Of a DNA stretch of 64,000 nucleotides, positions 1 to 8,738 are shown piece by piece (the stretch's first letter is position 1; every line of letters starts with the position of its first letter). This stretch comes from Euzebya pacifica. Lineage in GTDB: Bacteria; Actinomycetota; Nitriliruptoria; Euzebyales; Euzebyaceae. Both the position numbers and the translations under genes were made by a program. The notes beneath the pieces are model-generated. The model saw only the letters and a list, made by a program, of their open reading frames with translations, ran no database searches and was not told the DNA's origin. The DNA is taken from NCBI RefSeq assembly GCF_003344865.1, contig NZ_CP031165.1, positions 372,001 through 436,000 of the forward strand, given 5' to 3'.

Positions 1-3000
1 CGGCTGATCGCACCCCACCGACCGCGGGTATCACCACCCCGACCGCGGGGGAGACGGTGACCGATCCGGTGGATGTGGTCGGGACCGCCAGCGATGCCGA
101 GCTGCTGCGGTGGACCCTGGACCTGGTTGACGGCACGGAGGTGGTCAGCCAGCTGGCGACCGGCACCATCCCGGTCACCGACGACGTGCTGGCCACCCTC
201 GACCCGACGATGCTGATCAACGGCAGCCACGAGCTGTTGCTGACCGTCGTCGACGTCACCGGCAACACCTCCACCGCCCGCCGGCCGATCACCATCGACG
301 GACAGCTGAAGGTCGGCACGTTCAGCCTGTCCATCACCGACCTGACGGTGCCCATGGCCGGCCTTCCGCTGGAGGTCACCCGGCAGTACGACACCCGCGA
401 CGACGGGCTCGGCGACTTCGGTCACGGCTGGCGGCTCGGGCTGTCCAACCTGCACGTGACCAGCACGGGCACCCAGGGGCTCGGGTGGGCGATCACCGGC
501 GGCGGGTTCAGCTATCGCCTGCAGCCGACCAGGCCGCACACGATCACGATCGTGCTGCCCGACGGGCGTACCGAGCAGTTCGAGGCGACCACCACCCCGG
601 CGGCCACCGCGTTCGTCCCCCCGACGTTCGTGACGATGGGGTACGTCCCGCTGCCGGGCACCCGCGGGCGGCTCGAGCCGCTCGGCAACCGCAACGTCAT
701 CGTGCTCGGCAGTCTGGGACAGGAGGCGGAGCTCGCCGACGACACGACCCTGGCAACCTACGACCCGGCGGGCTTCCGCTACACCACCGGCGACGGGACC
801 GTGTTCGTGATCGACGCCGTCGGCGAGATCCGCTCGATCACCGACCCCAACGGCAACCGCATCACCGTGGGGGCGGGTGGGATCACCCACTCCGGCGGCC
901 GCTCGGTGGTGTTCGAGCGCGACGCGCTGGACCGCATCACCGCGATCGTCGACCCCGACGGCAACCGCCAGACCTACGCCTACGACGCCACCGGCGACCT
1001 GGTCGCCCACACCGACCCCGAGGGCAACCGCACCACCTACCGCTACACGGGCAGCCACGACCTTGTCGAGGTCATCGATCCGCTCGGCAGGACGATCGAC
1101 CGCCGTGAGTACGACGCCGATGGTCGGCTGACCGCCATCACCGACCGGGCCGGCAACCGCCTCGAGCTGTCCCGGGACATCGGCGCCAAGCGGGAAGTCG
1201 TCACTGACATCGACGGTGACTCGATCGTCTACGACTACGACGACCGAGGCAACATCCTGCAGGTGACCGACCCGCTGGGCGGCGTGACCACGAACACCTA
1301 CGACGCCGACGGCAACCAGACGTCGACGACCGATCCGCTGGGCAACACCACCACCCGTACCTTCGACGCGTCCGGCAACGTCCTGACCGAGACCGATCCG
1401 CTGGGCAACACGACCACTCACTCCTTCGATACCGCCGGCAATCCGCTGACCGAAACCGATCCGCTGGGCCGGACCACCACCTTCACCTACGACTCCGCGG
1501 GCAACCGGTTGGGCGTCACCCGCCCCGACGGGTCGACGGTTGCGCGCAGCTACAACTCCGCGGGTGAGCCGATCACCGAGACCATCGGCGGTGCCACGAC
1601 GGTGTTCAGTCGCAGCGATGCGGGGCTGATCACCCGGGAGGTCGACCCGATCGGGCGAACGCGGTCGTTGTCCTACAGCGACGGAGGTCGACTGGAGGAG
1701 ATGATCGATCCGGCGGGCAACGTCACGTCGTTGACCAGCGATGGGCGTGGACAGGTGTCGAGCATCACCGACCCCCTCGGCGCCACTACGCTGCTGGACG
1801 TCGGGCTGACCGACGAGGTCGACACGGTCACCGACGCCAACGGCGCAGTCGTTCACACCACCCGAGACGCGGCCGGCAACCCGATCAGCGTGGGCCTGCC
1901 GGACGGCTCCACCGTGGTCAACACCTTCGACCTCGACGGCAACCTGCGGTCGGTGACCCAGCCCGATGGCACGACGACCTCGATGACCTACGACAGCCTC
2001 GGGAACGTGCTCTCCGAGACCGACCCGCTGGGGGCCACGACGTCGTTCACCTACGACGCCGTTGGGAACGTCCTCACCGAGACCGACCCGCTGGGGGCCA
2101 CGACGTCGTTCACCTACGACGCCGTTGGGAACGTCCTCACCGAGACCGACCCGCTGGGGGCCACGACGTCGTTCACCTACGACGCGGCCGGGAACCTGCT
2201 GACCCGCACCGACCCGCTGGGGGCGACCACCGGGTTTGCCTACGACGCGCTGGATCGGCTGGTCCGGACCACCCATGCCGACGGCACCATCATCGACCGC
2301 ACCTACGATGCCCTGGGCAACGAGGCCTCCATCACCGATGCATCGGGCACGACCGCGTTCACCCATGATCGGGCCGGCCAGCTGGTGGCCGTGACCGACG
2401 CCGCAGGAGGTGTGACAACCGCAACCTACGACGCGGCCGGCAACCAGACCTCGATCACCGACGCCGAGGGGCGGACCACCCGCTACGCCCATGACGCAGC
2501 AGGGCGTTTGGTCACCACCACGTTCCCGTTGGGCTCGACCGAGCACGTCGGCTACGACGCGGCCGGCAACGTGGTCAGCCGGATCGACCGGAACGGTGTG
2601 CAAACGCTCATCGACCTCGACCCGCTGGGTCGCCCCGTCCAGGAAACCGTCGGCGGTGACCCGGTCCTCGCCGTGACCTACTCCGCGACAGGTCAACAAA
2701 CGAGCATCACCGACCCGAGCGGAACGGTCGCGCTCGCCTACGACCCTGCTGGCCGACCGATGCAGGTGGCCAACGCGAACGGTTCGACGCTGGACTACGC
2801 CTACGACGCGGCTGGCAACCGGACCAGCATGCAGGCCCGCCCCGTCCCAGGTGGGCCTGCCCTGACCACCACCTACACCTATGACGCCGCCAGCCGGATG
2901 GCGTCCGTGCAGGCCCCCGACGGGGCCTTGGTGGCGCTGGTGTACGACGCCGCCGGCCGCCGCCAGACCACCGACCGGTCCAACGGCACCACGACGAGCT

Positions 3001-4466
3001 ACACCTACGACGCGCGTCACCGGACGACCTCGATCGTCCACGAGCGCGGTGGCACCGTGCTCGGTTCGATGGCCTATGCCCGTGACGCCGCTGGCAATCC
3101 GACGTCGATCACCGAAGCCGACGGCGCAGTGTCCAGCTACACCTACGACGCGCTGGACCGGGTGATCAGCGAGGACCACCGTCGGAGCGACGCCTCGACG
3201 ATCCTGGCTGCGGGATACGTCTACGACGCGGTCTCCAACCGGATCGCCAGCACGGACGCCGGGGGCACGACCACGTGGACCTACGACGACGACGACCGCC
3301 TCGTGACCCGAGACGATGGCACGTCCTGGACCTACGACACGGCCGGTAGGCAGCTGTCCCGCAGCGAGGCGGCCGGCACCCAGCTGCTCGGGTACGACCG
3401 TCGAGGCCTCCTGACCAACAGTCGGAGCGTCTCCGGCACCAGCACCACCCACGCCCTCGACGCGTTGGGCAACCGGGTCGGCGAGGGCAACCGCACCTTG
3501 CTGGTCGACCCGTTCGCCCCGACCGGCGTGCCCGAGGTCGTGGCCGAGCACCAAGACGGGACCGTCCTCGCCACGTACACCCACAGCGCCCACGGCCTGG
3601 AGGTCCAGTCCGTCGCGGGCACCGTCTCCTTCGTCCACGCTGACGAGCTCGGCAGCACCAGGCTGCTGACCGATCAGGCCGGCGCCGTCGTGGGTGAAGC
3701 GCGGTGGTCAGCGTTCGGTGAACCGTTGCAGGACACCCTCCCGGCCGACGTGCGTCACCGGTTCACCGGCGAGCGGCAGTCCGCATCGACCGGCCTCGTC
3801 CACCTCCGCGCCCGCCAGTACGACCCGGCGGCCGGCCGATTCACCTCCGTCGACCCCGACGTCGGCACGCTGACCGCACCCGACAGCCGCCATCCCTACC
3901 TGTACGCCGAGGCCAACCCGCTGACGGGAACGGACCCGACCGGACGCTTCACCCAAGGAGCGATCGGGACGGCAGTGGTCGCGGGCATCGCCACCGCGGT
4001 CTCCGCTGCCCTGTTCGCCCCGGCCGGCATCAAGGGCATCCAGCTGGCGAAACGAGCAGTCGTGGCGGGTAGCCTCGCCGCCGTCTCCACACTCCTCACC
4101 ATCGAGCTCGCGGCCATCCTGGCCGGGTCAACGTTCGTCTTCGTAGTGGGGGCGGGTCTCCTGGCCAGCTTCGGCTTCGGGGCATCGCTGTCCGCCGCTG
4201 TGGGCGCCGCGATCGTGGTGGTCCTTGCATTGACGATCGTCATTGCCATCGCCAGCAACTGCATCACCGCGGTCATCCTCGACGGCTCGTGCGACCTCGG
4301 TGCGGTTGCCATCAGCACGGCCCTTGTCACGCTCGCCACCTTCGGCCTCGCCTCTCGACTTCCAGCGGCGCAAGTCCAGTCATTGGCCAACCGCATCGTC
4401 GAGAAGATCCTCGAGGTGCTGCCCCCGTTCGCAACCGACTACCTGACCAACGCTTTCTCGGATTGA
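1..4466 (+). CDS. RHS/YD-repeat protein, 5' end outside the window
   Basis: This is the C-terminal part of a very large RHS-family surface or secreted protein. The frame is open to the left edge (codons run from base 3), so the true start lies upstream; the GTG at 57 is only the first start codon in view. More than 1000 residues are degenerate YD repeats of the form DPLGxxTxxTYDxxGN, which in this family fold into a hollow beta-shell. The RHS core-associated module is clear near 3640-3945: DELGSTRLLTD, then FTGERQ, LRARQYDP, GRFTSVDP and YLYAEANPLTGTDPTG. After this core, where RHS proteins carry a variable tip, there are about 170 residues with several hydrophobic stretches (about 3950-4320) and a short amphipathic end. 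I recognise no toxin fold there, and no immunity gene follows directly. RHS identity is firm; the function of the tip is unknown. Confidence 0.93.
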   Translation, partial: ADRTPPTAGITTPTAGETVTDPVDVVGTASDAELLRWTLDLVDGTEVVSQLATGTIPVTDDVLATLDPTMLINGSHELLLTVVDVTGNTSTARRPITIDGQLKVGTFSLSITDLTVPMAGLPLEVTRQYDTRDDGLGDFGHGWRLGLSNLHVTSTGTQGLGWAITGGGFSYRLQPTRPHTITIVLPDGRTEQFEATTTPAATAFVPPTFVTMGYVPLPGTRGRLEPLGNRNVIVLGSLGQEAELADDTTLATYDPAGFRYTTGDGTVFVIDAVGEIRSITDPNGNRITVGAGGITHSGGRSVVFERDALDRITAIVDPDGNRQTYAYDATGDLVAHTDPEGNRTTYRYTGSHDLVEVIDPLGRTIDRREYDADGRLTAITDRAGNRLELSRDIGAKREVVTDIDGDSIVYDYDDRGNILQVTDPLGGVTTNTYDADGNQTSTTDPLGNTTTRTFDASGNVLTETDPLGNTTTHSFDTAGNPLTETDPLGRTTTFTYDSAGNRLGVTRPDGSTVARSYNSAGEPITETIGGATTVFSRSDAGLITREVDPIGRTRSLSYSDGGRLEEMIDPAGNVTSLTSDGRGQVSSITDPLGATTLLDVGLTDEVDTVTDANGAVVHTTRDAAGNPISVGLPDGSTVVNTFDLDGNLRSVTQPDGTTTSMTYDSLGNVLSETDPLGATTSFTYDAVGNVLTETDPLGATTSFTYDAVGNVLTETDPLGATTSFTYDAAGNLLTRTDPLGATTGFAYDALDRLVRTTHADGTIIDRTYDALGNEASITDASGTTAFTHDRAGQLVAVTDAAGGVTTATYDAAGNQTSITDAEGRTTRYAHDAAGRLVTTTFPLGSTEHVGYDAAGNVVSRIDRNGVQTLIDLDPLGRPVQETVGGDPVLAVTYSATGQQTSITDPSGTVALAYDPAGRPMQVANANGSTLDYAYDAAGNRTSMQARPVPGGPALTTTYTYDAASRMASVQAPDGALVALVYDAAGRRQTTDRSNGTTTSYTYDARHRTTSIVHERGGTVLGSMAYARDAAGNPTSITEADGAVSSYTYDALDRVISEDHRRSDASTILAAGYVYDAVSNRIASTDAGGTTTWTYDDDDRLVTRDDGTSWTYDTAGRQLSRSEAAGTQLLGYDRRGLLTNSRSVSGTSTTHALDALGNRVGEGNRTLLVDPFAPTGVPEVVAEHQDGTVLATYTHSAHGLEVQSVAGTVSFVHADELGSTRLLTDQAGAVVGEARWSAFGEPLQDTLPADVRHRFTGERQSASTGLVHLRARQYDPAAGRFTSVDPDVGTLTAPDSRHPYLYAEANPLTGTDPTGRFTQGAIGTAVVAGIATAVSAALFAPAGIKGIQLAKRAVVAGSLAAVSTLLTIELAAILAGSTFVFVVGAGLLASFGFGASLSAAVGAAIVVVLALTIVIAIASNCITAVILDGSCDLGAVAISTALVTLATFGLASRLPAAQVQSLANRIVEKILEVLPPFATDYLTNAFSD
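2016..2183 (+). repeat. 63-bp tandem repeat inside the RHS gene
   Basis: Two complete 63-bp units (2016-2078 and 2079-2141) appear identical base for base, and a third starts at 2142 and diverges after about 40 bases. Each encodes one 21-residue YD repeat. Other YD repeats in the gene differ at many codon positions, so these copies look like a recent in-frame duplication or gene conversion. Confidence 0.9.
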
Positions 4467-4652
4467 TGGCGGGTGGGGGGTGGTGTGCTGTCCGCGGCAG
4501 GCTTCCCGGGACCGGCACGTCCACACCCGTACGAACCCATTACGGCTCGCTGGTTCCTGCCCGACCGTGAAACACTCCCAGCCCGGACCGGGTTCTGCCC
4601 CGTCCGTACAGCGCGAACCTATGAGGGGATCGCGCCCTGGCAAGGAGTTGAC

Positions 4653-7600
4653 ATGCCCTTTTCGAGTCCTGTCCGCCTGTCGCGAGTCGGCGCTGGCCCG
4701 GTGCTGCTGGCCCTGCTGGCGCTCGTCGCGTCGTTGCTCGCCGCCGCCGGCCCTGCCGCCGCCGTCCCGACCGGTCCTGCCGAGCTCATCAGCACCAACG
4801 CCGATGGTGACGACTCCGGCGACGACCAGTCCACCGGGCCGCCATCGATCTCCGACGACGGCCGCTACGTCGCTTTCACCTCCCGCGCCACCGACCTCGT
4901 CGACGGCTTCGTCGACGGCAACGGCGCCAACCTCGGCGACGTGTACCTGCGCGACACCGCCATGGGCACCACCACGCTGGTCTCCCACGCCGCCGGGTCG
5001 CCGCTGACCTCGGCCGCCGGTGGGTCATCGGGCAACCCGCGGGTCTCTGCCGACGGCCGCTACGTCGTCTACGACACGTTCGCGACCAACCTCGTCGCCG
5101 GCGTCACCGACACCAACAACGAACGCGACGTCTACCTCTACTCCGTCGCCAGCGGCACCAACACCCTGGTCTCCCACGCCCACGACGACACGGCACAGAC
5201 CTGCGACCAGGGCCAGTCGTTGGGGGCAGACATCGCCAACGACGGCAGCGTCGTCGCCTACCAGTCCGCCTGTGACGACCTGATCGACAACATGCAGGCC
5301 TCCGGGGACTCCCAGGTCTTCCGCTGGGACCGGATGGCCGACACCACCGAGATCGTGTCCCGCCCCAACGCCTTCAACCCGAACAGCGTCGTGCCCGGAA
5401 ACGGCAGTTCGCAGAACGCCGACCTCTCCGGTGACGGCCAGTTCGTCGTCTACACCACGGCCGCCACCAACATCGGGGCGGGCGGCGATGCCAACGGCAC
5501 CTCCGACATCGGCTACTACCGGATCGACGGTGTCAACGGCGGCAACCTGCCGGCCCTGTCGACCTACCTGTCGCTCAACAACGCGCTGAGCGGAACCGGC
5601 AACGGCTTCGCGTCCCGCGCGACGATCTCCGACGACGGTCGCTGGGTGTCCTACGAGACCGAGGCCACCGACATCGGCGGCGGCACCGACGGCAACGGCG
5701 GCCTGGACGTCATCCTGGCCGAGGTCCCGCCGGGCCAGGTGCCCACGTGGACCCGCATCTCCTCCGAGGCAGGCGGCGACGCCGGCAACAACCAGTCCTT
5801 CAAGGCCGTCGTGGCCGGTTCCGGCAGCCACGTGGCCTTCCTGACCCTCGCCACCGACCTGGTCACCACCGGTCCGGTCAAGGCGACCGGCGCCAGCTGG
5901 GACGTCGTCCGCTACGACGTCGGATCCGGTGACATCCTCCTGGCGTCCCCCAACGCCGCCGGCACCGACGGCGGCAACGACGACTCCGGCGCGCCCGGCC
6001 TGGCCGTCGGACTCGGCATCGCCTCCAACGGTGACGTGATCTACAGCTCCGAGGCCACCGACCTGGTCAACCCGGCGATCGCCAACGTCCAGCAGATCTG
6101 GGCGTTCGACGGCAGCGACGTCACGCTCCTGTCCGCCGTTCCCGACGGGTCCGCTCCCGGCGGCGCCAGCTCCCGGCAACCGGTCATCGCCTCCAGCGGT
6201 GACTGGGCGGCATGGGCCACCACGGCCACCGACCTCACCGAGACCCCCGACACCAACGGCGAGAGCGACATCGTCGCCATCGTCCCCGAGCAGGCCCTGG
6301 GGCAGCTCGCCATCGACGACGTCGAGATGGCCGAGGGCACCGGCGGCGAGACCACCTTCGCCTTCACCATCACCCTGGACACCATGGCCCCCTCCGACGT
6401 CACCGTCGACTGGGCCACCGCTGACACCGGCATGGGTGAGGGACACGCCACCGGTGGCGGCTCCGCCATCGAGGGCGTCGACTACCTGACCGCGTCCGGC
6501 ACGGCGACCATCACGAGCGGGAGCACGACCGCGACCGTCGAGGTGACGGTCTACGGCGACACGATCACCGAACCCGACGAGACGTTCGCCGTCGTCCTCT
6601 CCAACCCGGTGGGCGCGATGATCGCCCCCGACGGCGACACCGGCATCGGCACGATCCTGGACGGTGCGGCGATCGACGTCGCCGACCTGCGCGACGGGGT
6701 CAACGACACCCTGCGCGTCATCGTCGAGGGCGGCCCCAGCAACAACGAGAACGCCGAGGTGGCCCTGCGGTTCTCCCGCTCGACCTTCCCCGACACCAGC
6801 GAGCCCACCTTCGCCCAGGACGGGCCACGGCGTGCGCTCCTGGCCACCGACGCCGGGTTCGCCGACGCGTTGGCCTCCGGCGCGCTGCAGGGCAACACCG
6901 TGGCCGACGGTCGTCCGCTGCTGCTCACCGCCACCGATGAGCTCTACCCGGAGGTCGTCGCCGAGCTGGAACGGCTGGACGTGACCGAGGTCGGCATCCT
7001 CGGCGGCATCGCCGCGATCGACCAGTCCGTGGAGGACGAGCTGGTCGCGGCCGGCTACACCGTCGTCCGCTACGCCGGCCCGTCCCGGCTGGAGACCGCC
7101 ATCGAGGCGGCACGGATCGAGTACCCGTCGGCGACGACCGGCATCCTCGCCCGTGCCTTCCCGGCTGCGGGTGGCGACGACACCCAGGCGTTCGCCGACT
7201 CACTCGCCGCCGGCGCGTGGGCAGCCGACGAGGGCTGGCCGCTGCTGTTCACCCAGACCGAGGTCCTGTCGACCTCGACGTCGAGCTACCTGGACCAGTC
7301 GACCATCGAAACCCTCTACGTCGTCGGTGGTGAGGCCGCGATCAACGAGACCGTGCTGGACGCCGTCCGTGCGCTGGGCATCGAGGTCATCCGTGTCGCC
7401 GGTGGCACGCGGTTCGACACGGCGCTGGAGATCGCCGGGCAGCGTGGCTACACCGACGAGCGGGACGCCGAACGGGTGATGGTGCTCGACGGCACCGCCC
7501 CCGACGCATGGGCAGCCGGGTTCGCCGGTGCCGCCCACTCCGCCATCCACGGCGCCCCCGTCGTGCTGGGTGTGGAGGACCAGATCGTCCCCCAGACCGC

Positions 7601-8006
7601 GGCGTTCCTCGACCCGCCCTCGTCCTTCGCGGTCGACGTGGACGACGTCGACGGGTACGTGCTGGTCTGCGGCATCGCGCCGGAGCGGTGCACCGAGAGC
7701 CGGTCGCTGCTGGGCCTGCCCGACCTGGCCGACGTCGTCGAGCCCGAGGGCAGCTACCCGCAGGGCGGGACCGTCCCGTTCGAGCTGTCGGGCACCTACA
7801 GCGCCAGCGGGTACGAGACGCTGCTGGACTGCGACGGCGAGCAGGCGCTCGTGACCGGTGGTGCGGTGTCGGGCTCGACGACGATCTCGGTTGACGTGCC
7901 CGCCGACCACCCGGCCGGCGCCTGCCTGGTGAAGGTCAAGCTCGTCTACGCCAACGGCAGCGAACAGCTGGCCGTGGCCGACGTGGAGGTCACCGAGGTC
8001 CCCTGA
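4653..8006 (+). CDS. Secreted beta-propeller / Calx-beta / cell-wall-binding repeat protein
   Basis: A 1117-residue exported protein. ATG 4653 is chosen because AAGGAG sits about six bases upstream and the product begins with a signal peptide (basic start, hydrophobic core, AxA near residue 36); the frame is open further up but that stretch lacks coding character. Residues about 50-540 contain repeated SDDGRYVAFTS-type blocks, as in TolB/PD40 beta-propellers. A Calx-beta domain follows (about 550-675, with AEGTGGETTFAFTITL and PDETFAVVLSNP). CW_binding_2 repeats follow from about 727 (LLATDAGFADALASGAL, VGILGGIAAI, RYAGPSRLETA). Such repeats anchor proteins non-covalently to Gram-positive cell walls. 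A beta-rich C-terminus with two nearby cysteines completes it. Likely role: wall-attached binding or adhesion protein; the ligand is unknown. Confidence 0.9.
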   Translation: MPFSSPVRLSRVGAGPVLLALLALVASLLAAAGPAAAVPTGPAELISTNADGDDSGDDQSTGPPSISDDGRYVAFTSRATDLVDGFVDGNGANLGDVYLRDTAMGTTTLVSHAAGSPLTSAAGGSSGNPRVSADGRYVVYDTFATNLVAGVTDTNNERDVYLYSVASGTNTLVSHAHDDTAQTCDQGQSLGADIANDGSVVAYQSACDDLIDNMQASGDSQVFRWDRMADTTEIVSRPNAFNPNSVVPGNGSSQNADLSGDGQFVVYTTAATNIGAGGDANGTSDIGYYRIDGVNGGNLPALSTYLSLNNALSGTGNGFASRATISDDGRWVSYETEATDIGGGTDGNGGLDVILAEVPPGQVPTWTRISSEAGGDAGNNQSFKAVVAGSGSHVAFLTLATDLVTTGPVKATGASWDVVRYDVGSGDILLASPNAAGTDGGNDDSGAPGLAVGLGIASNGDVIYSSEATDLVNPAIANVQQIWAFDGSDVTLLSAVPDGSAPGGASSRQPVIASSGDWAAWATTATDLTETPDTNGESDIVAIVPEQALGQLAIDDVEMAEGTGGETTFAFTITLDTMAPSDVTVDWATADTGMGEGHATGGGSAIEGVDYLTASGTATITSGSTTATVEVTVYGDTITEPDETFAVVLSNPVGAMIAPDGDTGIGTILDGAAIDVADLRDGVNDTLRVIVEGGPSNNENAEVALRFSRSTFPDTSEPTFAQDGPRRALLATDAGFADALASGALQGNTVADGRPLLLTATDELYPEVVAELERLDVTEVGILGGIAAIDQSVEDELVAAGYTVVRYAGPSRLETAIEAARIEYPSATTGILARAFPAAGGDDTQAFADSLAAGAWAADEGWPLLFTQTEVLSTSTSSYLDQSTIETLYVVGGEAAINETVLDAVRALGIEVIRVAGGTRFDTALEIAGQRGYTDERDAERVMVLDGTAPDAWAAGFAGAAHSAIHGAPVVLGVEDQIVPQTAAFLDPPSSFAVDVDDVDGYVLVCGIAPERCTESRSLLGLPDLADVVEPEGSYPQGGTVPFELSGTYSASGYETLLDCDGEQALVTGGAVSGSTTISVDVPADHPAGACLVKVKLVYANGSEQLAVADVEVTEVP

Positions 8007-8021
8007 GCCGACAGCAACGAA

Positions 8022-8053
8022 CCACGGCCCCGGGCACGCGCCCGGGGCCGTGG
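8022..8053 (+). terminator. Strong hairpin terminator after the cell-wall-binding gene
   Basis: Perfect 14-bp GC-rich stem (8022-8035 pairs with 8040-8053) and a 4-base loop, starting 16 bases after the stop codon at 8006. No T-tract follows, which is common in high-GC actinobacteria. Confidence 0.8.
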
Positions 8054-8104
8054 CCTGTGGACAACCGGGTTGCCGGAACGCCCCATCCTCCCTACCGTCC
8101 ATGT

Positions 8105-8374
8105 ATGACGATTCGTAGTACAGTTGTCGAGGTGGAATCCAAGGCGATCTCGGCCCGTCTCGACGAGGACGCGCAACGCGCGCTTGCCGAGCTCGAGGCA
8201 ACGGGACTGAGTCGAACCGAAGCCGTTCGCCTCGGATTGCTGGCAGCTGCGCAGCAGTTGCGGGACCGCAGCCGACTCGAGGAAGAGGTCGCCGCGCTGG
8301 CCGCTGACGCGGAGGACCTCGCGGAGGCTCGCCGTGTGGCGGCGATGATGGAGGACCTCCGTGACCCGTGGTGA
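8105..8374 (+). CDS. Ribbon-helix-helix antitoxin
   Basis: An 89-residue protein directly upstream of, and overlapping, a MazF-type toxin. The N-terminal part (SARLDEDAQRALAELEATG followed by LSRTEAVRLGL) fits a ribbon-helix-helix DNA-binding fold: a short strand, then two helices. The C-terminal half is a charged helix (RSRLEEEVAALAADAEDLAEA) of the kind that wraps the toxin. By family precedent the antitoxin neutralises MazF and represses its own promoter. ATG 8105 has no obvious ribosome-binding site, so the transcript may be leaderless, or a GTG a few codons downstream may be used. The 3' end overlaps the toxin start by 14 bases, indicating translational coupling. Confidence 0.8.
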   Translation: MTIRSTVVEVESKAISARLDEDAQRALAELEATGLSRTEAVRLGLLAAAQQLRDRSRLEEEVAALAADAEDLAEARRVAAMMEDLRDPW

Positions 8375-8678
8375 CGTGTTCGAGCTGAGGCTCCGTGGCG
8401 GAACGGGGCACGAGCAGTCCGGCCGCCGGTTCGGGGTCGTGGTGCAGTCCGACGCCATGAACCGGCTGTCCACCGTCCTCGTCGCACCCACCTCCCGTTC
8501 AGCGCGAGCCGCGACGTTCAGACCGGAGATCGAGATCGACGGTCAACCCACCCGGGTCCTGGCCGAGCAGATGTCGGTCGTCGACCCTTCCCGGCTGGGG
8601 AACCTTGTCGGACACCTGACCCCTCAGGAGCAGTGGGGCGTCGACCTGGCCCTGTCTCTCGTCCTCGGGCTGGGTTGA
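8361..8678 (+). CDS. MazF/PemK-family toxin, mRNA endoribonuclease
   Basis: A 105-residue PemK-like protein. It starts MTRGDVFELRL (the conserved RGD/E-V strand), continues with GRRFGVVVQSDAMN and STVLVAPTS, and ends with VLAEQMSVVDPSRLG, matching the MazF beta-barrel motifs. Members cleave mRNA at short sequence motifs; the specificity of this one cannot be read from sequence. GTG 8361 lies inside the antitoxin gene, so the two form one operon. The pair is bounded by a strong terminator on the left and by pta on the right. The fold is intact with no frameshift. Confidence 0.88.
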   Translation: MTRGDVFELRLRGGTGHEQSGRRFGVVVQSDAMNRLSTVLVAPTSRSARAATFRPEIEIDGQPTRVLAEQMSVVDPSRLGNLVGHLTPQEQWGVDLALSLVLGLG

Positions 8679-8738
8679 GCTCGGCCACATCCTGCAAGGA
8701 TGGACGGCAGAACCGCTGCCCCCGAGGAGCCCCACTCC

